Source: Aristolochia californica (Eukaryota; Streptophyta; Magnoliopsida; Piperales; Aristolochiaceae). Taken from it: DNA of 64,000 nt. The notes under the pieces are model-generated. The model was given only the letters and a program-made list of their open reading frames with translations. It did not search any database and was not told where the DNA came from. The stretch is from assembly GCA_029961685.1 (NCBI GenBank), contig JARWKL010000002.1, forward strand, positions 24,706,908 to 24,770,907, given 5' to 3'. The position numbers and the translations under genes are program-made. Shown here in pieces: positions 53,865 through 63,530 of this stretch (position 1 is its first letter; every line of letters begins with the position of its first letter).

Positions 53865-54790
53865 AAATTATAAACTTTTCAATTTTTTGTGATCTACTTG
53901 CCTTATATTTTTGTTTTCGAGAAAAAAGGGAGAGTGAAAACTCAAGTTTGGAATTTGAAAAAAAATTGAACATCCAAAATTGAAATACACGAAGGCTGGG
54001 AGAGATAATTCCAAAAAGTATCTTTGATTTTTAAGGATTTTAAACTCTTTTATTTTTTTTATACATTAGCTTTTCCAATCACCGGAAAAGGGGGGGTGAG
54101 ACATTTTTCATCGAGTGTTGACTCCCAAACCATAAGTCAATTCTAACTAAAATTATAGCCATTACACATCATTAGTCGATCAAAACATTTACGATGATCT
54201 ATGATTGTTAGGTTCACTTTTTGAAAAAAGGCAAAAAGTGGGTTGTTTGGCTCATGTAAATATCCCACCGCACGTTAACTTGAGAATTTAATTTTTCCTA
54301 CTGCTCGAAATTTTTGGATCATTAGGCCATTTGCATCTTCAACTTGTTTCAGATATGCATATCCTTATTTAAAACATATTGGGATCAATTAGAAATATCT
54401 CTCTTATAAAATTCCACCAAACTATTGGGGGTAGAATTTCCAAAACAAGCATAACAAAACTTTGGTGTTCATTTTTAGTGCGTAAAATAATTTTATTCAC
54501 TTACATTTGTTACATTTTTCCATTTTTTGCATACATAAACTGTAAAATTTTCAATTTCTTGTGATTTATTTGCCTTATCTTTTTGTTTACTAGAAAAATG
54601 GGAGAGTGAAAAATCAAGTTTGGATTTGAAAAAAATTGAACATCCAAAATCAAAATGCACAAATGCGGAGAGAGATAATTCCAAAAAGTATCTGTGATTT
54701 TTAAGGATTATAAACTCTTTTAATTTTATATATATATAGGTTTTGCAATCATCGGAAAAGGGGGGGCGAGGCATTTTTAACCGAGTGTTG
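53865..54790 (+). repeat. Higher-order repeat segment, copy 2 (partner at 45805-46790)
   Basis: The same ordered variants as at 45805-46790 occur here. The following partial monomer (54900-55018) and its continuation after the retrotransposon (60195-60600) match 47.58-48.1 kb. The two higher-order copies therefore stay collinear across the insertion, except for one extra monomer (about 46.8-47.5 kb) in the left copy. Confidence 0.85.
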
Positions 54791-55013
54791 ACTCCCAAAC
54801 CATAAGTCATTTCTAACAAAAATTATAGCCATTAAATATCATTAATCAATCAAAATATTTACAATGATCTATGATTGTTAGATCCGCTTTTTGTAAATAG
54901 GCAAAAAGTGGGTTGTTTGGCTCTAGTAAATATCCTACCGCACGTTAACTTTAGAATCATTCCTACTCAAAATTTTTGGATCATTAGGTCATTTGCATCT
55001 TCAACATGTTTTA

Positions 55014-55018
55014 GGCAT
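55014..55018 (+). repeat. Target-site duplication, left (ggcat)
   Basis: ggcat directly precedes the 5' LTR terminus TGATAG and matches 60195-60199 after the 3' LTR. The paralogous empty site at 47694 has one copy. Confidence 0.92.
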
Positions 55019-55349
55019 TGATAGATGTCATATTCTGACATGAGAACTAGGTTAATTATAATAGAATAACCTTTATAATTGTGTTATAGGTGGTTATTTA
55101 TCGGTTTTCAAATGAAATGAGTATTTATTGAATTTGCCATTAATTATTGTCGATATTGCATATTTTTCTCTCCTGAATTATATTTCATTGTTTTTAAGGT
55201 TTATTTCTTCCTGAAATGCTTTTTATAGATTTAATTATGGAATTTCAGGAGAATTATGGTGGAGAAGGAGATATTTACCAAAATGCCCTTAGTGAAATGG
55301 AGATGATTTTTAGGTCAAATCGTTTTAAAATAAATAAAATGGTATTTAA

Positions 55350-55990
55350 AGCGAGAGGGGGGCGTGGAAAGAGGGGGTCGAAAGGGGACCCGAGAGGGGG
55401 GACCCGAGAGAGGGGCGTGGAAAGAGGAGGTCGAAACGAGACCCGAGAGGGAAAACCCGAGGGGGGAAGGAGCGTGAAGGGAAAAGAGAGAGTATTGAAA
55501 AACAGAGGAGCACCATCGACCGAAACAGGGGAGGATCCGAGAGGAGTTACCCACAGCCGTTCGCCGGGCCACCGTCGTCCACCACCATCCGGCAACCGAG
55601 AACAGACCCGAGGAGAGCTCGAGAGAGTCTCCATCGCGCCGAGTTCGACGCTGCCATTCTTTGCTCGCCAGGCCAAGAGGGGATTCGAGAGAGCTTCTCC
55701 GGTGCCACTTCTTCTTTCCGACCATCCTCCGGCGTCGTTTACATATTCCGACCAGTCCCGGAGCCATTCCGACTCCAACCGAGACTCGAGAGAGCCGGTT
55801 AGAGAACGTCAGCTCTGTTTCGCTCTTCGCCGGACGTTACCTCCGTCCGTCGGCTTCTAACCGTCGTCGCCGGCGTCGTCTCTACCTCCGGCCACTCACT
55901 ATTGCCACCCGACGCCACCAATTTCCGGAAATCGCAGCACCCGTGAGAACGAGTTGCTGCCCGAGCGAGAGGAGGAAGAAGGGGAGTAAT
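55350..55990 (+). other. GC-rich, CpG-rich zone of the 5' LTR
   Basis: This is a sharp compositional island in an otherwise AT-rich window. It begins with purine-rich repeats: 'gcgtggaaagag' at 55362 and again at 55415, each followed by 'ggtcgaaa' and 'gacccgagag'. It then turns into 'ccgtcgtccaccaccatcc'-type and 'cgtcgtcgccggcgtcgtc'-type sequence. An open frame of 214 codons on the plus strand (55216-55860), with others on the minus strand, runs through it. The composition alone produces these frames, and the longest one is not kept in the 3' LTR copy. The zone may be captured host sequence or a methylatable regulatory segment; the sequence does not decide. Confidence 0.7.
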
Positions 55991-56154
55991 TCGTCATTAT
56001 TGAATTTAATTTTTCATATGGTTTGAACTTAGGTTTTGAATGTTAATTGAATCTGATTTGATAATTAAGGTTTATTTAAGATTTGTTTTCTTGATATTTG
56101 ATTAAATTAGTTAATTAGGGTAAGATTATAATTGAGGTTAGATTTTGGTATTTT

Positions 56155-56447
56155 AATTCGATTTCTGTCTTTAACTCTAGGCGCCCGAGAGGGGCTAGAC
56201 GCAAGGATTGAGAATTCGGAATCGTGGTTACGTGGTGCTCGAGAGAGGCACGAATCATGGTATAATCCAAAGTTGATAATTTTGGCATAATCACAATAGG
56301 AAATTAATTCTCTGCATTCTATTGTAATCCGATCTTTGTCATTAACTCTAGGCGATCGAGAGGGGCTAGACGCAAGGATTGAGAATCCGGATTCGTGGTT
56401 ACATGGCGCTCGAGAGAGACACGAATCACGGTAAAATCCAGAGTTGA
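56155..56447 (+). repeat. Duplicated 122-bp module in the 5' LTR
   Basis: 56155-56276 and 56326-56447 are direct copies, each containing 'taactctaggcg', 'cgagaggggctagacgcaag', 'gattgagaat', 'tcgtggttac' and 'gcacgaatca'/'acacgaatca'. They are separated by a 49-bp AT-rich spacer, giving a period of 171 bp. Both copies are also in the 3' LTR (59678-59799 and 59849-59970), so the duplication predates this insertion. Promoter-proximal direct repeats of this kind are common in plant LTRs as enhancers; that role is an inference here. Confidence 0.88.
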
Positions 56448-56638
56448 CGTTTCCTGTTGTGCAAGTAGTTAATTAAATTATTGCTTGATAATTTAGGATA
56501 TAATTAGTATTTAGTTCATATTAATTCATCATATTTGGTTAGGCTAGTTGACTGAAGAATACACGAAATTCAATCCTCCCTGTGGATATGACCCTCGCTT
56601 ACTGCTAGATTACATGAACGATTCGTACGCTTGCGAGG

Positions 56639-56646
56639 TATAAAAG
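56639..56646 (+). promoter_or_regulatory. TATA-like motif near the LTR end
   Basis: TATAAAAG, repeated at 60162-60169 in the 3' LTR. In the complete LTR it lies only 25-32 bp from the terminus, which would leave almost no R-U5. It may therefore be chance in AT-rich sequence, or the true start may lie elsewhere. Confidence 0.3.
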
Positions 56647-56744
56647 TCGTGAGAATTCATCTTGAATGCGTCAAAGTCTTGCTTACGACTATAAACTTAG
56701 CACATTGTGGGCAATCCCCACGTTTTTATCCCTTTGTACATTAC

Positions 56745-56812
56745 AGTTTTATTTTTATTTTATTTTATTTATTTATTTATTTATTTATTTTATTTTATTT
56801 TTGTTTTTTTGT
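56745..56812 (+). repeat. T-rich TTTA microsatellite
   Basis: A stretch built of TTTAT/TTTA units, with six TTTA copies in a row near 56765-56790, inside the internal region of the LTR element. Confidence 0.8.
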
Positions 56813-57263
56813 TTTGGTTTATTCATTCTTATTTGCCGGCTGAGAGCATAAATGGTTCCGGTAGTCGATGACCAGACTTTTGGTCCCTAGTTTGAGAGGT
56901 CTGTACTCAAACAACCGTTCTGGGATTGACTAGTTCGATCTTGAAGTATTGAATGAAAACCTTATAGTTAGTAACTTAAGGACTTGTGTTCAGTGCGTGA
57001 TTCCTGCTACCTTCAATGGCCAGTCACACGGAGATTTCTTCAAAGTGTGATGTGGGATAGCGGTTTCATCTACGGATGATTACCTACGGGTACGGCTGAT
57101 ACGAGTAAACCTTCTTCGAGGGAGACTATGTATCATTCCTGGGGGCCTTTATTGACTTTTCGGTATTATTGTTGATGACCTAACACATATGGTCCCACCT
57201 ATGGATTTAGGAGCCCTGAGGGAGCTTAACCCTCACCCTGTTGGAGTATAACTAGCTAAGCTG

Positions 57264-57304
57264 TTATTTTTATTATTATTATTATTATTATTTTTTTTTT
57301 TTTT
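57264..57304 (+). repeat. ATT microsatellite with T-run
   Basis: About eight ATT units followed by a run of some 14 T. It lies in the internal region, shortly upstream of the 'attgaggacaatgtt' motif. Confidence 0.85.
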
Positions 57305-57330
57305 GTAGTCGTTATAGTGTTTTAACTTTT

Positions 57331-57376
57331 CCCCATTGAGGACAATGTTAGGTTTAGGTTTGGGGGGGGGGGGGGG
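57331..57376 (+). other. Internal polypurine tract with 15 G
   Basis: 'attgaggacaatgttaggtt' is followed by 'taggttt' and a run of 15 G (57362-57376) and 'aaaacgac'. The segment resembles the second polypurine-type motif found downstream of pol in Athila/Tat elements. As in the satellite, its G-run is longer than usual. Confidence 0.65.
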
Positions 57377-58514
57377 AAAACGACTCTTTTATGCCTTAGC
57401 AATAATTTTCTTTTGATTTTTGTTCGTGGTTTTCAAACTACTCCTCTTAGTATGTGGTTAACATTAGTAGAGTTAAAATAAGTTGCTTAAATGTGTTTCA
57501 AAAATTTTCGTAAAACTGTGTAGAATATGCCTATTAGAAATCTGATATCATTTGTTGTGATTCATGAGAATTCAATGGGATAACTTACTATTGCATTAGA
57601 CTTGGAACTTAGTTGCAAAAGAGAACATGTAAATCTAGTGTTGATCTATGTTAGTCTGAATAGTCTTGTATGCCTGTTTGAACTCATTCCTTTGTATACC
57701 TCAGTGAAATTCCTTGTTGTAATGTATGAATGCGAATGAAAATGCTCTTGCTTGCAAAAGACAAATAACTTCAGAAACAGCCTGGGCAAACCCAGGGACA
57801 TGCACCAGAACAGTCGGTCACTTAAAAATAAGTGCATGTGCAGTGAAGACGAATACAAAATGATGGTAATACCAAAAGTATTCAGTGAAAAAAAAATTAC
57901 GCTGGTAATAGCAAAAGTGCGCTGGTAATAGCGTAAAATGGTTTTAAATCTGGAAGCAATGAGTTTCCTTAACTTTGATGACGAATTGTAATTTGAAAGA
58001 AGTTGCAGGTCAAGATTGAAATTAGTATATTTCTTTTGTGAGATTGTCAGACAATAGGCTTACTCTACTATTTTCTCTTAATTGTAATGTGACCAGGATT
58101 TTATTGTTATTTGTTGCCTCTTTGTTCTGTTGAAGTAATAGCTTATGGATCACATTGGTTCAGGTGGAGTAACAATGAGTGTATTTGGATTAATAATAGG
58201 CTATATTTTACACAGGTTTTCAAATTTTGCAAGATCTCATATGATTTTCAGATATTTTACGATACTAAGTGTTAGTCATATGATAATGAGGAGTAAATTT
58301 TCTTCATTTTTTCTTTTTATATTATTGATTTAGATGAATTTTGTGGGTAAATTCCATGCAAACCCTCACGAGACATAACTCGTCCACTACTGCAGAGTAG
58401 GGGTTTAACGGCTTGTTGCATGCGCTAAATGCAATCGTGCTCCCTACGAAAGTGGCATTTTGTTTTCCTAGGCTTAATTTTGGTTCGATTGTTGTTTTGC
58501 TAGGGACTAGCAAA

Positions 58515-58532
58515 GATTTAGGTTTGGGGGTG
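58515..58532 (+). other. Polypurine tract (PPT) of the LTR element
   Basis: 'gatttaggtttgggggtg' ends exactly at the first base of the 3' LTR (TGATAG). This is the position and composition expected for the primer of plus-strand DNA synthesis, and it fixes the element on the plus strand. Confidence 0.85.
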
Positions 58533-60194
58533 TGATAGATGTCATATTCTGACATGAGAACTAGGTTAATTATAATAGAATAACCTTTATAATTGTGTTA
58601 TAGGTGGTTATTTATCGGTTTTCAAACGAAATGAGTATTTATTGAATTTGGCATTAATTATTGTCGATATTGCATATTTTTCTCTCCTGAATTATATTTC
58701 ATTGTTTTTAAGGTTTATTTCTTCCTGAAATGCTTTTTATAGATTTAATTATGGAATTTCAGGAGAATTATGGTGGAGAAGGAGATATTTACCAAAATGC
58801 CCTTAGTGAAATGGAGATGATTTTTAGGTCAAATCGTTTTAAAATAAATAAAATGGTATTTAAAGCGAGAGGGGGGCGTGGAAAGAGGGGGTCGAAAGGG
58901 GACCCGAGAGGGGGACCCGAGGGAGGGGCGTGGAAAGAGGAGGTCGAAACGAGACCCGAGAGGGAAAACCCAAGGGGGGAAGGAGCGTGAAAGGAAAAGA
59001 AAGAGTATTGAAAAACATAGGAGCACCGTCGACCGAAACAGGGGAGGATCCGAGAGGAGTTCCCCACCACCGTTCGCCGGGCCACCGTCGTCCACCGTCG
59101 TCCACCACCATCCGGCAACCGAGAACAGACCCGAGGAGAGCTCGAGAGAGTCTCCGTCGCGGCGAGTTCGACGCTGCCATTCTTTGCTCGCCAGTCCGAG
59201 AGGGGATCCGAGAGGGCTTCTCCGGTGTCACTTCTTCTTTCCGACCATCCTCCGGCGTCGTTTACATATTCCGACCAGTCCCGGAGCCATTCCGACTCCA
59301 ACCGAGACTCGAGAGAGCCGGTTGGAGAACGTCAGCTCTGTTTCGCTCTTCGCCGGACGTTACCTCCGTCCGTCGGCTTCTAACCGTCATCGCCGGCGTC
59401 GTCTCTACCTCCGGCCACTCACTATTGCTACCCGACGCCACCAATTTCCGGAAATCGCAGCACCCGTGAGAACGAGTTGCTGCCCGAGCGAGAGGAGGAA
59501 GAAGGGGAGTAATTCGTCATTATTGAATTTAATTTTTCATATGGTTTGAACTTAGGTTTTGAATGTTAATTGAATCTGATTTGATAATTAAGGTTTATTT
59601 AAGATTTGTTTTCTTGATATTTGATTAAATTAGTTAATTAGGGTAAGATTATAATTGAGGTTAGATTTTGGTATTTTAATCCGATTTCTGTCTTTAACTC
59701 TAGGCGCCCGAGAGGGGCTAGACGCAAGGATTGAGAATTCGGAATCGTGGTTACGTGGTGCTCGAGAGAGGCACGAATCACGGTATAATCCAAAGTTGAT
59801 AATTTTAGCATCATCACAATAGGAAATTAATTCTCTGCATTCTATTGTAATCCGATCTTTGTCATTAACTCTAGGTGACCGAGAGGGGCTAGACGCAAGG
59901 ATTGAGAATCCGGATTCGTGGTTACATGGCACTCGAGAGAGGCACGAATCACGGTAAAATCCAGAGTTGGCGTTTCCTGTTGTGCAAGTAGTTAATTAAA
60001 TTATTGCTTGATAATTTAGGATATAATTAGTATTTAGTTCATATTAATTCATCATATTTGGTTAGGCTAGTTGACTGAAGAATACACGAAATTCAATCCT
60101 CCCTGTGGATATGACCCTCGCTTACTGCTAGATTACATGAACGATTCGTACGCTTGCGAGGTATAAAAGTCGATATAACTAAAATTCTACATCA
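58533..60194 (+). mobile_element. 3' LTR, complete
   Basis: 1662 bp from TGATAG to CTACATCA. Relative to the 5' LTR it has one extra 10-bp unit ('ccaccgtcgt' repeated near 59090), one G fewer near 58912, and about 30 substitutions. Many of these are C/T or G/A changes at CG or CHG positions, the expected mark of methylated cytosine. It retains the terminal 22 bp missing from the 5' LTR. Confidence 0.93.
59678..59970 (+). repeat. Duplicated 122-bp module in the 3' LTR
   Basis: 59678-59799 and 59849-59970 correspond one to one to 56155-56276 and 56326-56447 of the 5' LTR, with the same 171-bp period. Confidence 0.88.
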
Positions 60195-60199
60195 GGCAT
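60195..60199 (+). repeat. Target-site duplication, right (ggcat)
   Basis: ggcat directly follows the 3' LTR terminus. Joining 55018 to 60200 restores a normal monomer reading 'tttaggcatgcatatcca'. Confidence 0.92.
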
Positions 60200-60621
60200 G
60201 CATATCCATATTTAAAATATAAGAGAATCAATTGGAAATCTCTTTGTTCTAAAATTCCACCAAGCTATTTGGGTTTGAACTGGTGCAATTTTCCAAACAA
60301 GGATAGTAAAACTTTTGTGTTCATTTTTAGTGCGCGAAATAATTTTTGTCACTTACATTTATTATAGTTTTCATTTTTCTGCACACATAAATAATAAAAT
60401 TTTCCTTTTGTTGTGATCTATTTGACTTATCTTTTTGTTACAAGTAAAAAGGGAGAGTGCAAACTCAAATTTGGATTTGAAAAAAAATTTAACATCCAAA
60501 ATGGATATGCACAAATGCTGAGAGAGATAATTACAAAAATTATAGGTGATTTTTAAGGATCTAAACTCCTTTAGTTTTATATATATTATGTTTTGCAATC
60601 ATGAGAAAAGGGGGGCGAGGC

Positions 60622-60645
60622 ATTTTTAACTGAGGTCATTTACTT
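60622..60645 (+). repeat. Shortened monomer, deletion of about 270 bp
   Basis: 'gaggcatttttaactgag' is joined directly to 'gtcatttacttcttcaac'. The 'gttgactcccaaacc', 'gatctatgattgttagg' and 'cacgttaacttgag' landmarks are missing, giving a unit of about 400 bp. Confidence 0.8.
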
Positions 60646-63507
60646 CTTCAACATGTTTTAGGCATGCATATCCATATTTAAAATATGTTAGGATCAATTA
60701 GAAATCTCTTTCTAATAAAATTCCACCAAGCTATTTGGGGTTCTACTAGAGGAATTTCCCAAACATGGATAACAAACTTTGGTGTTCATTTTTAGTGCAT
60801 GAAATAATTTTCGTCATTTACATTTATTATAGTTTTCAATTTTTTGCGCACATAAACTCCAAAATTTTCATTTTGTTGTCATCTATTGGCCTTATCTTTT
60901 TATTTACGTGAAAAAAGGAATAGTGAAAACTCAAGTTTGGATTTGTAAAAAAATTGAACATCCAAAAAGGAAATGCACAAATACCGATAGAGATAATTCC
61001 AAAAATTATATGTGATTTTTAAAGATAGTAAACTCTTTACGTTTTTATATATTAGGTTTTGTAATCATCGGAAAAGGGGGGGGGGGATGCATTTTTAACC
61101 GAGTGTTAACTCCTAAACCATAAGTCATTTGTAACAAAAATTATAGCTGTTTCACATCATTAATTGATCAAAACATTTACAATGATCTATGATTGTTTGG
61201 TTCGCTTTTTTTAAATAGGCAAAAAGTGCGTTGTTTGGTTCTGGTAAATATCCCATCGCACGTTAACTTGAGAATTTAATTTTTCCTATTCCTTGAAATT
61301 TTTGGTTCATTAGGTCATTTTCATCTTCAACATATTTCAGGCATGCATATCCATATTTAAAACATGTTAGGATCAACTAGAAATATCTTTCTTATAAAAT
61401 TACATTAAGCTATTAGGGGTTGTACTGGTGGAATTTCCAAAATGAGGATAACCAAACTTAGGTGTCCATTTTTAGTGGGTGAAATAATTTTCTTCACTTA
61501 CATTTATTATAGTTTCCAATTTTTCCATACACAAAATCTAAAATTTTCATTTTCTGGTGATCAAGTTGCTTTATCTTTTGTTTTTACGAGAAAAATGGGA
61601 CGAAGAAAACTCAAGTTTAGATTTGAAAAAAAATGGAACATCCAAAATGTAAATGCATAAATGATGAGAGAGATAATTCCAAAAATTATATGCAATTTTT
61701 AAGGATTGTAACCTCTTTTAGGTTTTTATATATTAGGTTTTTCAATCATCAGAAAAGGGGGGTGAGACATTTTTAACTGAGTGTTGAATCCCAAACCATA
61801 AGTCATTTCTAACAAAAAGTATAGTCGTTACACATAATTAATTGATCAAAACATTTACAATTATCTATGATTGTTAGGTCTGCTTTTTGTAAATAGGCAA
61901 AAAGTCGGTGGTTTAGCTCTGGAAATAGCCCACTGCACGTTAACTTGGGAATTTACTTTTTCCTATTCCTTGAAAATTTTGGATCATTAGGTCATTTGCA
62001 TTTTAAACATGTTTCAGGCATGCATATCCATATTTAAAACATGTTATGATCAATTAGAAATATCTTTCTTATAAAATCCATAAAGCTATTAGGTGTTGTA
62101 ATGGTGGAATTTCCCAAACATGGATAACGCAACTTTGGAGTTCATTTTTAGTGCTTGAAATAATTTTCTTCACTTACATTTGTTATAGTTTTAAATTTTT
62201 TGCATTCATAAACTCTAACATTTTCATTTTGTTGTGATATATTTGCCTTATCTTTTTGTTTATGAGAAAAATGGGAGATTGAAAACTCAAGTTTGGATTT
62301 GAAAAAAAATTGAACATCCAAAATGGAAATGCACAAATGCTAAGAGAGATAATTCCGAAAAGTATCTGTGATTTTTAAGGATTGTAAACTCTTTTAGTTT
62401 TTTATATATTAAGTTTTGCAATCATCGGAAAAGGGGGGGCGAGGTAGTTTTAACTGAGTGTTGACTCCCAAACCATAATTACTTTCTAACAAAAAGTATA
62501 GCTATTACAAACCATTAATCGATCAAAAAATTTATGATGATCTATGATTGTTCACTCCACTTTTTTTTAATAGGCAAAAAGTGTGTTGTTTTGCTCTGGT
62601 ATATATCTCACCGCACGTTAACTTGAGAATTTAATTTTTCCTACTCCTTGAAATTTTTTTATCATTATGTCAATTGCAGCTTTAACATGTTTTAGGCAGG
62701 TATATCCATATTTAAAACATGTTAGGATCAATTAGAAATCACTTTCTCATAAAATTCAACCAAGCTATTAGGGGTCGTACAAGTGGAATTTCCCAAACAT
62801 GGATAACAAAACTTTGGTGTTCATTTTTAGTGCGTGAAATAATTTTCTTCTCTTACATTTTTTATTGTTTTCAATTTTTTGCTTACATAAACTCTAACAT
62901 TTTCATTTTCTTGGGATCTATTCGCCTTATCTTTTTGTTTACGACAAAAATGGGAGAGTGAAAACTCTAGTTTGGATTTTAAAAAAAATTGAAAATCCAA
63001 AATGGAATTGTACAAATGCTGAGAGAGATAATTTAAAAAAGTATCTATTATTTTTAAGAATCATAAACTCTTTTAGTTTTTAATATATTAGGTTTTCCAA
63101 TCATCGAAAAAGGGGGAGCAAGGCATTTATAACTGAGTGTTGACTCCATAACCATAAGCCATTTCTAACAAAAATTATAGCCGTTACACATAATTAATCG
63201 ATCAAAACATTTATCGTGATCTATGATTGTTTGGTCTGCTTTTGGTTAGTTTGCAAAAAGTGGGTTGTTTGACTCAAGTAAATATCACACCGCACGTTAA
63301 CTTGAGAATTTAATTTTTCCTGCTCCTTAAAATTTTTGGATCATTAGGTTATTTGCATCTTCAAAATGTTTCAGGCTTGTACATCCATATTTAAAACATG
63401 TTAGGATCAAGTAGAAATACCTTTCTTATAAAATTCCACCAACCAATTAGGGGGTGTACTGGTGGAATTTCCCAAACAAGGATAACAACACTTTAGTATT
63501 CATTTTT

Positions 63508-63530
63508 AGTGCATGAAATAGTTTTCAATT
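63508..63530 (+). repeat. Monomer with deletion of about 40 bp
   Basis: 'gcatgaaatag' runs into 'ttttcaattttttgcatac', lacking 'ttcttcacttacatttatt'. TAG or ATAG at both sides would account for the joint. Confidence 0.65.

Larger units (their letters stand above)
38204..55018 (+). repeat. Satellite array block 3, forward orientation
   Basis: About 25 forward monomers. The left part (38.2 to about 47.4 kb) mirrors block 2 monomer by monomer. The right part (45.8-54.9 kb) contains internally repeated variant blocks. The block ends inside a monomer at 'tcaacatgttttaggcat', where the LTR element inserted; the same monomer resumes at 60195. No host gene or other mobile element is visible in it. 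Confidence 0.96.
55019..56649 (+). mobile_element. 5' LTR, 3'-truncated by 22 bp
   Basis: 1631 bp beginning TGATAGATGTCATATTCTGA. It matches the 3' LTR up to 'gtataaaagtcg' and then departs, so the last 22 bp present in the 3' LTR (60173-60194) are missing. No sequence complementary to a tRNA 3' end (TGG...) follows; the primer-binding site appears to have gone with the LTR end. Three zones are visible: an AT-rich first 330 bp; a GC- and CpG-rich zone (about 55350-55990); and an AT-rich tail with a duplicated 122-bp module and the 'cctccctgtggatatgaccc' segment familiar from Athila/Tat LTRs. Confidence 0.9.
56650..58532 (+). mobile_element. Internal region of the LTR element, non-coding remnant
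   Basis: 1883 bp with no credible gene. A frame starting at 56650 reads a stop, then EFILNASKSCLRL and a stop at 56692-56694. Its place, just before 'acttagcacattgtgggcaa', is where the end of pol sits in Athila/Tat elements, so it may be the last codons of pol, but 13 residues prove nothing. Further on come TTTA/ATT microsatellites (56745-56812 and about 57265-57300), 'attgaggacaatgttaggt' with an internal polypurine run, a short repeat 'gctggtaatagc' (57902 and 57920 area), and the 'ctagggactagcaaag' segment. Joining the truncated 5' LTR directly to post-pol sequence implies one deletion that removed the LTR end, primer-binding site, gag and pol. Confidence 0.8.
55019..60194 (+). mobile_element. 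LTR retrotransposon, internally deleted, Athila/Tat-like
   Basis: Two direct repeats (55019-56649 and 58533-60194) are bounded by 5'-TGAT and ATCA-3', flanked by the 5-bp duplication ggcat, with a polypurine tract directly before the 3' LTR. The element therefore reads on the plus strand. The internal region is only about 1.9 kb and holds no gag, protease, reverse transcriptase, RNase H or integrase frame. The 'attgaggacaatgttaggt' segment followed by 'gtttggggg', and the 'ctagggactagcaaag' segment before the polypurine tract, resemble the post-pol regions of plant Athila/Tat Ty3/gypsy elements as I remember them; lineage assignment rests on those short motifs only. The LTRs differ by about 30 substitutions and two indels by eye (near 2%). 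At the commonly used plant rate of 1.3e-8 per site per year this suggests an insertion well under a few million years old. Confidence 0.92.

Noticed and set aside
55216..55860. Open frame of 214 codons, Gly/Arg-rich, in the 5' LTR
   Set aside because: It lies wholly within the LTR. The 3' LTR copy is frameshifted by a one-base change in a G-run and a 10-bp insertion, and equally long frames run on the opposite strand, so base composition explains it.
56631..56851. Hydrophobic frames of 60-70 codons rich in Phe/Leu/Tyr in the internal region
   Set aside because: They are the translation of the TTTA microsatellite and have no other support.
57646..58555. Short frames of 62-77 codons in the LTR-element internal region
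   Set aside because: No recognisable domain, no conservation to compare, and the region corresponds to the non-coding stretch between pol and the 3' LTR.
58878..59549. Open frame of 223 codons, Arg-rich, in the 3' LTR
   Set aside because: Same GC-rich LTR zone, with a different frame favoured from the 5' copy. There is no recognisable domain, and an overlapping 170-codon frame lies on the minus strand.
60173..60194. The last 22 bp before the right flank as filler DNA rather than LTR
   Set aside because: Including it gives a TG...CA terminus and an exact 5-bp target duplication matching the left side; excluding it gives neither.
81..63015. Dozens of 60-110 codon frames across the satellite
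   Set aside because: They recur at the same monomer phase on both strands, vary in length with every indel, and show no domain. I treat them as products of repetition and AT-rich composition.
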